Assembly: GCA_044348665.1 (NCBI GenBank)
Contig: JBIKSI010000017.1
Span: 1 to 34,226 of the forward strand
Length of the DNA: 34,226 nt
Reading direction: 5' to 3'
Source: M2408 sp044348665
GTDB taxonomy: Bacteria; Bacteroidota; Bacteroidia; Flavobacteriales_D; Crocinitomicaceae
The notes beneath the pieces are model-generated. The model saw only the letters and a program-made list of their open reading frames with translations, ran no database searches and was not told where the DNA came from. Below are positions 32,705 through 34,226 of this stretch, piece after piece. Made by a program: the position numbers and the translations under genes. Each line of letters begins with the position of its first letter. Within the stretch, counting starts at the first letter, position 1.

Positions 32705-33580
32705 TTATTTAATGGCCGTATAAATTAAATGCCAATCTTCATAACTTAATTCTGTATTTCCAGCTGTTGCAGCATTTAAAATTCTGTTTTTTGAAAGACT
32801 TCCAATAATTGGTAATGCTCCTAATTTATAAATCCAAGCTACGGCTAATTGTTCGATGTTTGAATCATATTTTTTACTTAATATTTCCAAAACATTTCTT
32901 ACTCGAACAGCCTTTTCGTCTTGTCCTGTTAAGATTCTTCCATCTGCAAGAGGACCAAATGCCATCGGTTTGCTGTAATTTTCTTTGATAAAATCAATTC
33001 TTCCATCTTTTAGTGCTTCAGTTTGTAACAAATTCAATTCAAAATGATTGGTAACCAGTTCATTAGAAAGGCGTGAAGCCAGTAATTTATGTTGTTGAAC
33101 ATTAAATTCTGAAACACCAATGTGTTTAATTTTACCTCTTATTTGCAATGCCGTTAATGAAGACGCAACTTGTTCTACATTCATTAAAGGGTCAAATCCA
33201 TCAATTAATAAGACATCTAAATAATTTGTTTGTAAATTACTTAAAGAAGTTTCTACTTGTTTTTGAATACTTTTATCATTCAATTCTCGGTATTGAAAAT
33301 ATCCATCCTCATTAATGGTTTTATTTCCAATTTTCGAAAACAATACGATTTTATCTCGCTCTATTCCTAGATTTTTAATAGCTTCTCCAACAAGTTTTTC
33401 AATATTTCCGTTTCCATAAAGAGGAGAAATGTCGAATGCATTTATGCCTAAACTAATTGTATAAGAAAGTATTTCGCTCACTTTTTCTACATTCAAATTT
33501 TCGATTTCATTCCATCTCCAAAAGCTATAGATTGCTGCTGAAGTTTCTGGACCTGAGTCACTTAAAAGTACTTTTTTCAT
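32705..33580 (-). CDS. Aldo/keto reductase-like protein with altered active site
   Basis: The 291-residue protein has the aldo/keto reductase TIM barrel. The family's catalytic tetrad is Asp, Tyr, Lys and His. Asp50 and Tyr55 are in FDISPLYGNG, and Lys83 in LFSKIG. The usual His in the strand YLDVLLIHRPDP is replaced: here the strand reads YLDVLLIDGFDPL, so residue 127 is Asp. The NADPH region at the C-terminus is present but the motif IGSLSKNRILNAA is degenerate compared with the usual GSTSxxRL. It lies within the sulfate cluster, eight bases before cysH, so it may act on a sulfur metabolite. Activity with an altered tetrad is uncertain. Confidence 0.8.
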   Translation of the reverse strand: MKKVLLSDSGPETSAAIYSFWRWNEIENLNVEKVSEILSYTISLGINAFDISPLYGNGNIEKLVGEAIKNLGIERDKIVLFSKIGNKTINEDGYFQYRELNDKSIQKQVETSLSNLQTNYLDVLLIDGFDPLMNVEQVASSLTALQIRGKIKHIGVSEFNVQQHKLLASRLSNELVTNHFELNLLQTEALKDGRIDFIKENYSKPMAFGPLADGRILTGQDEKAVRVRNVLEILSKKYDSNIEQLAVAWIYKLGALPIIGSLSKNRILNAATAGNTELSYEDWHLIYTAIK

Positions 33581-33612
33581 AATTTTTATTTTATTTTTTT
33601 GTCAAATGGAAT

Positions 33613-33678
33613 TAGCTTCGCTGCTACCTCCGGTGGTCATCTGTTTGAAAATAAGGTGTTTTTTTCTGTTTTTCAAAC
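33613..33678 (-). other. Structured leader before the aldo/keto reductase gene
   Basis: Within the 107-base gap, GTTTGAAAA (33643-33651) pairs perfectly with TTTTCAAAC (33670-33678). Nearer the gene, ACC/GGT ends flank the CCGG core of 33626-33637, and TAGC/GCTA form a short hairpin at 33613-33626. The last 30 bases are far richer in G and C than the rest. It could be a cis-acting RNA controlling the cys genes, but I do not recognise a known riboswitch. Confidence 0.35.
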
Positions 33679-33687
33679 CTGACTCTT

Positions 33688-34226
33688 TCATAATAAACTT
33701 TTAATTAATGTTCTAAAACTGATGATAATGATTAAAATCCCAACGAAAATTAAGCCCTTTTTTATTGGGATTTTATTGGAAAAGTAAATTGATATTGGTG
33801 CTGCAATCATTCCTCCAAGGACCAATCCGAAAATTATTTGCCAATGACTTAAACCAATGGTGAAAAAAAATGCTACCGTGCTGACAACCGCCACAAAAAA
33901 CTTTGCCATGTGTGCAGATCCTACTGCATAGCGTAAATGACGACCTCCAGCTAATAATGAACTAGTTACAATTGGTCCCCAACCTCCTCCACCAACAGAG
34001 TCTAAAAATCCACCTGAAAATGCAACTGGAACAATCTTTGTTATTTTTTTTCGTTTTTTGGGTTTTCTAATAGCTCTGTAAATAATAATTACTCCTAAAG
34101 TCAATGTGTAAATGGCTACAAGTGGTTTGATAATTACAAAATACTCTTTGCTAATAAATGAAACAGTAACTACCCCTAAAATTGTTCCAATTACACCGGG
34201 CCAAACAAGAATTTTAAAAAGTTTCA
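33688..34226 (-). CDS. TauE/SafE (TSUP) family anion transporter, 5' end missing
   Basis: This inner-membrane protein belongs to the family that moves sulfite, sulfate, sulfoacetate or related organic sulfur anions. The frame is open to the right edge, so at least 178 C-terminal residues are seen and the start lies outside the window; a TTG at 34104 is internal. It shows about five hydrophobic helices and the second-repeat motif GGFLDSVGGGGWGPI (family: GGF-D-GGGGWGP). It is first in the sulfate assimilation run, so sulfate or sulfite transport is plausible; direction is not shown by sequence. Confidence 0.85.
   Translation of the reverse strand, partial: KLFKILVWPGVIGTILGVVTVSFISKEYFVIIKPLVAIYTLTLGVIIIYRAIRKPKKRKKITKIVPVAFSGGFLDSVGGGGWGPIVTSSLLAGGRHLRYAVGSAHMAKFFVAVVSTVAFFFTIGLSHWQIIFGLVLGGMIAAPISIYFSNKIPIKKGLIFVGILIIIISFRTLIKSLL

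Noticed and set aside
33613..33640. S-box (SAM-I) riboswitch in the AKR leader
   Set aside because: Only a GCTAATTCC-like end is similar; the core GAGGGA/GGCCC elements are missing, so no known riboswitch is called.
34104..34104. TTG start for the TauE/SafE-type gene
   Set aside because: The frame continues upstream as typical membrane-helix sequence to the window edge, so this TTG is internal and the gene is truncated by the window.

Overview
The window is AT-rich chromosomal DNA from a member of the Bacteroidota, most likely Flavobacteriales and possibly near Fluviicola/Crocinitomicaceae (the family guess rests on overall feel and is weak). Supporting signs are many upstream boxes matching the Bacteroidota -7 element TAnnTTTG, almost no Shine-Dalgarno sequences, secretion signals ending in xxSQ or xxAQ, lipoprotein signals ending in a Ser-Cys pair, and a PafA-type alkaline phosphatase. 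The backbone is mostly housekeeping and metabolic genes. No tRNA, rRNA, CRISPR array or prophage was seen.

Layout. 1-98: 5' end of an IS982-like transposase gene running off the left edge, followed by a gene-free stretch with three stacked inverted repeats (286-418). 417-3984 (minus): tadA, an unknown secreted protein, a GH25 lysozyme, 3-hydroxybutyryl-CoA dehydrogenase and an unknown membrane protein. About 4212-4628 (plus): a small STAS-like protein with no ATG start. 4634-6755 (minus): PafA-like phosphatase and a small secreted protein. 7041-12808 (plus): an envelope/translation run of GT2 glycosyltransferase with a fused N-terminal beta domain, a GT-C type transferase, fmt and an OmpA-domain protein. 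13234-13506: HU. 13585-14615 (minus): a lipoprotein and a DUF1801 protein. 14749-24586 (plus): RsmB/F-type methyltransferase, DUF1569 protein, two orphan small proteins separated by a cassette-like repeat, ndk, a pair of secreted proteins, ftsK and accC. 24670-26843 (minus): ZIP transporter and aminotransferase. 26888-27643 (plus): VanX-like dipeptidase. 27715-34226 (minus): sulfate assimilation cluster.

The clearest functional unit is the right end. Reading leftward it runs TauE/SafE-type exporter/importer (partial), aldo/keto reductase-like protein, CysH (iron-sulfur APS-reductase type), CysD, CysN without a CysC kinase domain, CysE and CysM. Together these would take up sulfate or a related anion, activate it to APS, reduce APS directly to sulfite, and fix sulfide onto O-acetylserine. 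Sulfite reductase is not in the window. Two inter-gene gaps of this unit hold unusual GC-richer, self-complementary DNA, and a third holds a possible 22-codon leader ORF.

The most interesting non-coding signals are a dispersed family of GTTAAAAGT/GTGAAAAG repeats found only between genes, a cassette-like inverted-repeat element at 17357-17500, and the structured leader before the aldo/keto reductase gene. No clear new defence or mobile system was found; the findings are modest and mostly concern intergenic elements and unusual proteins.
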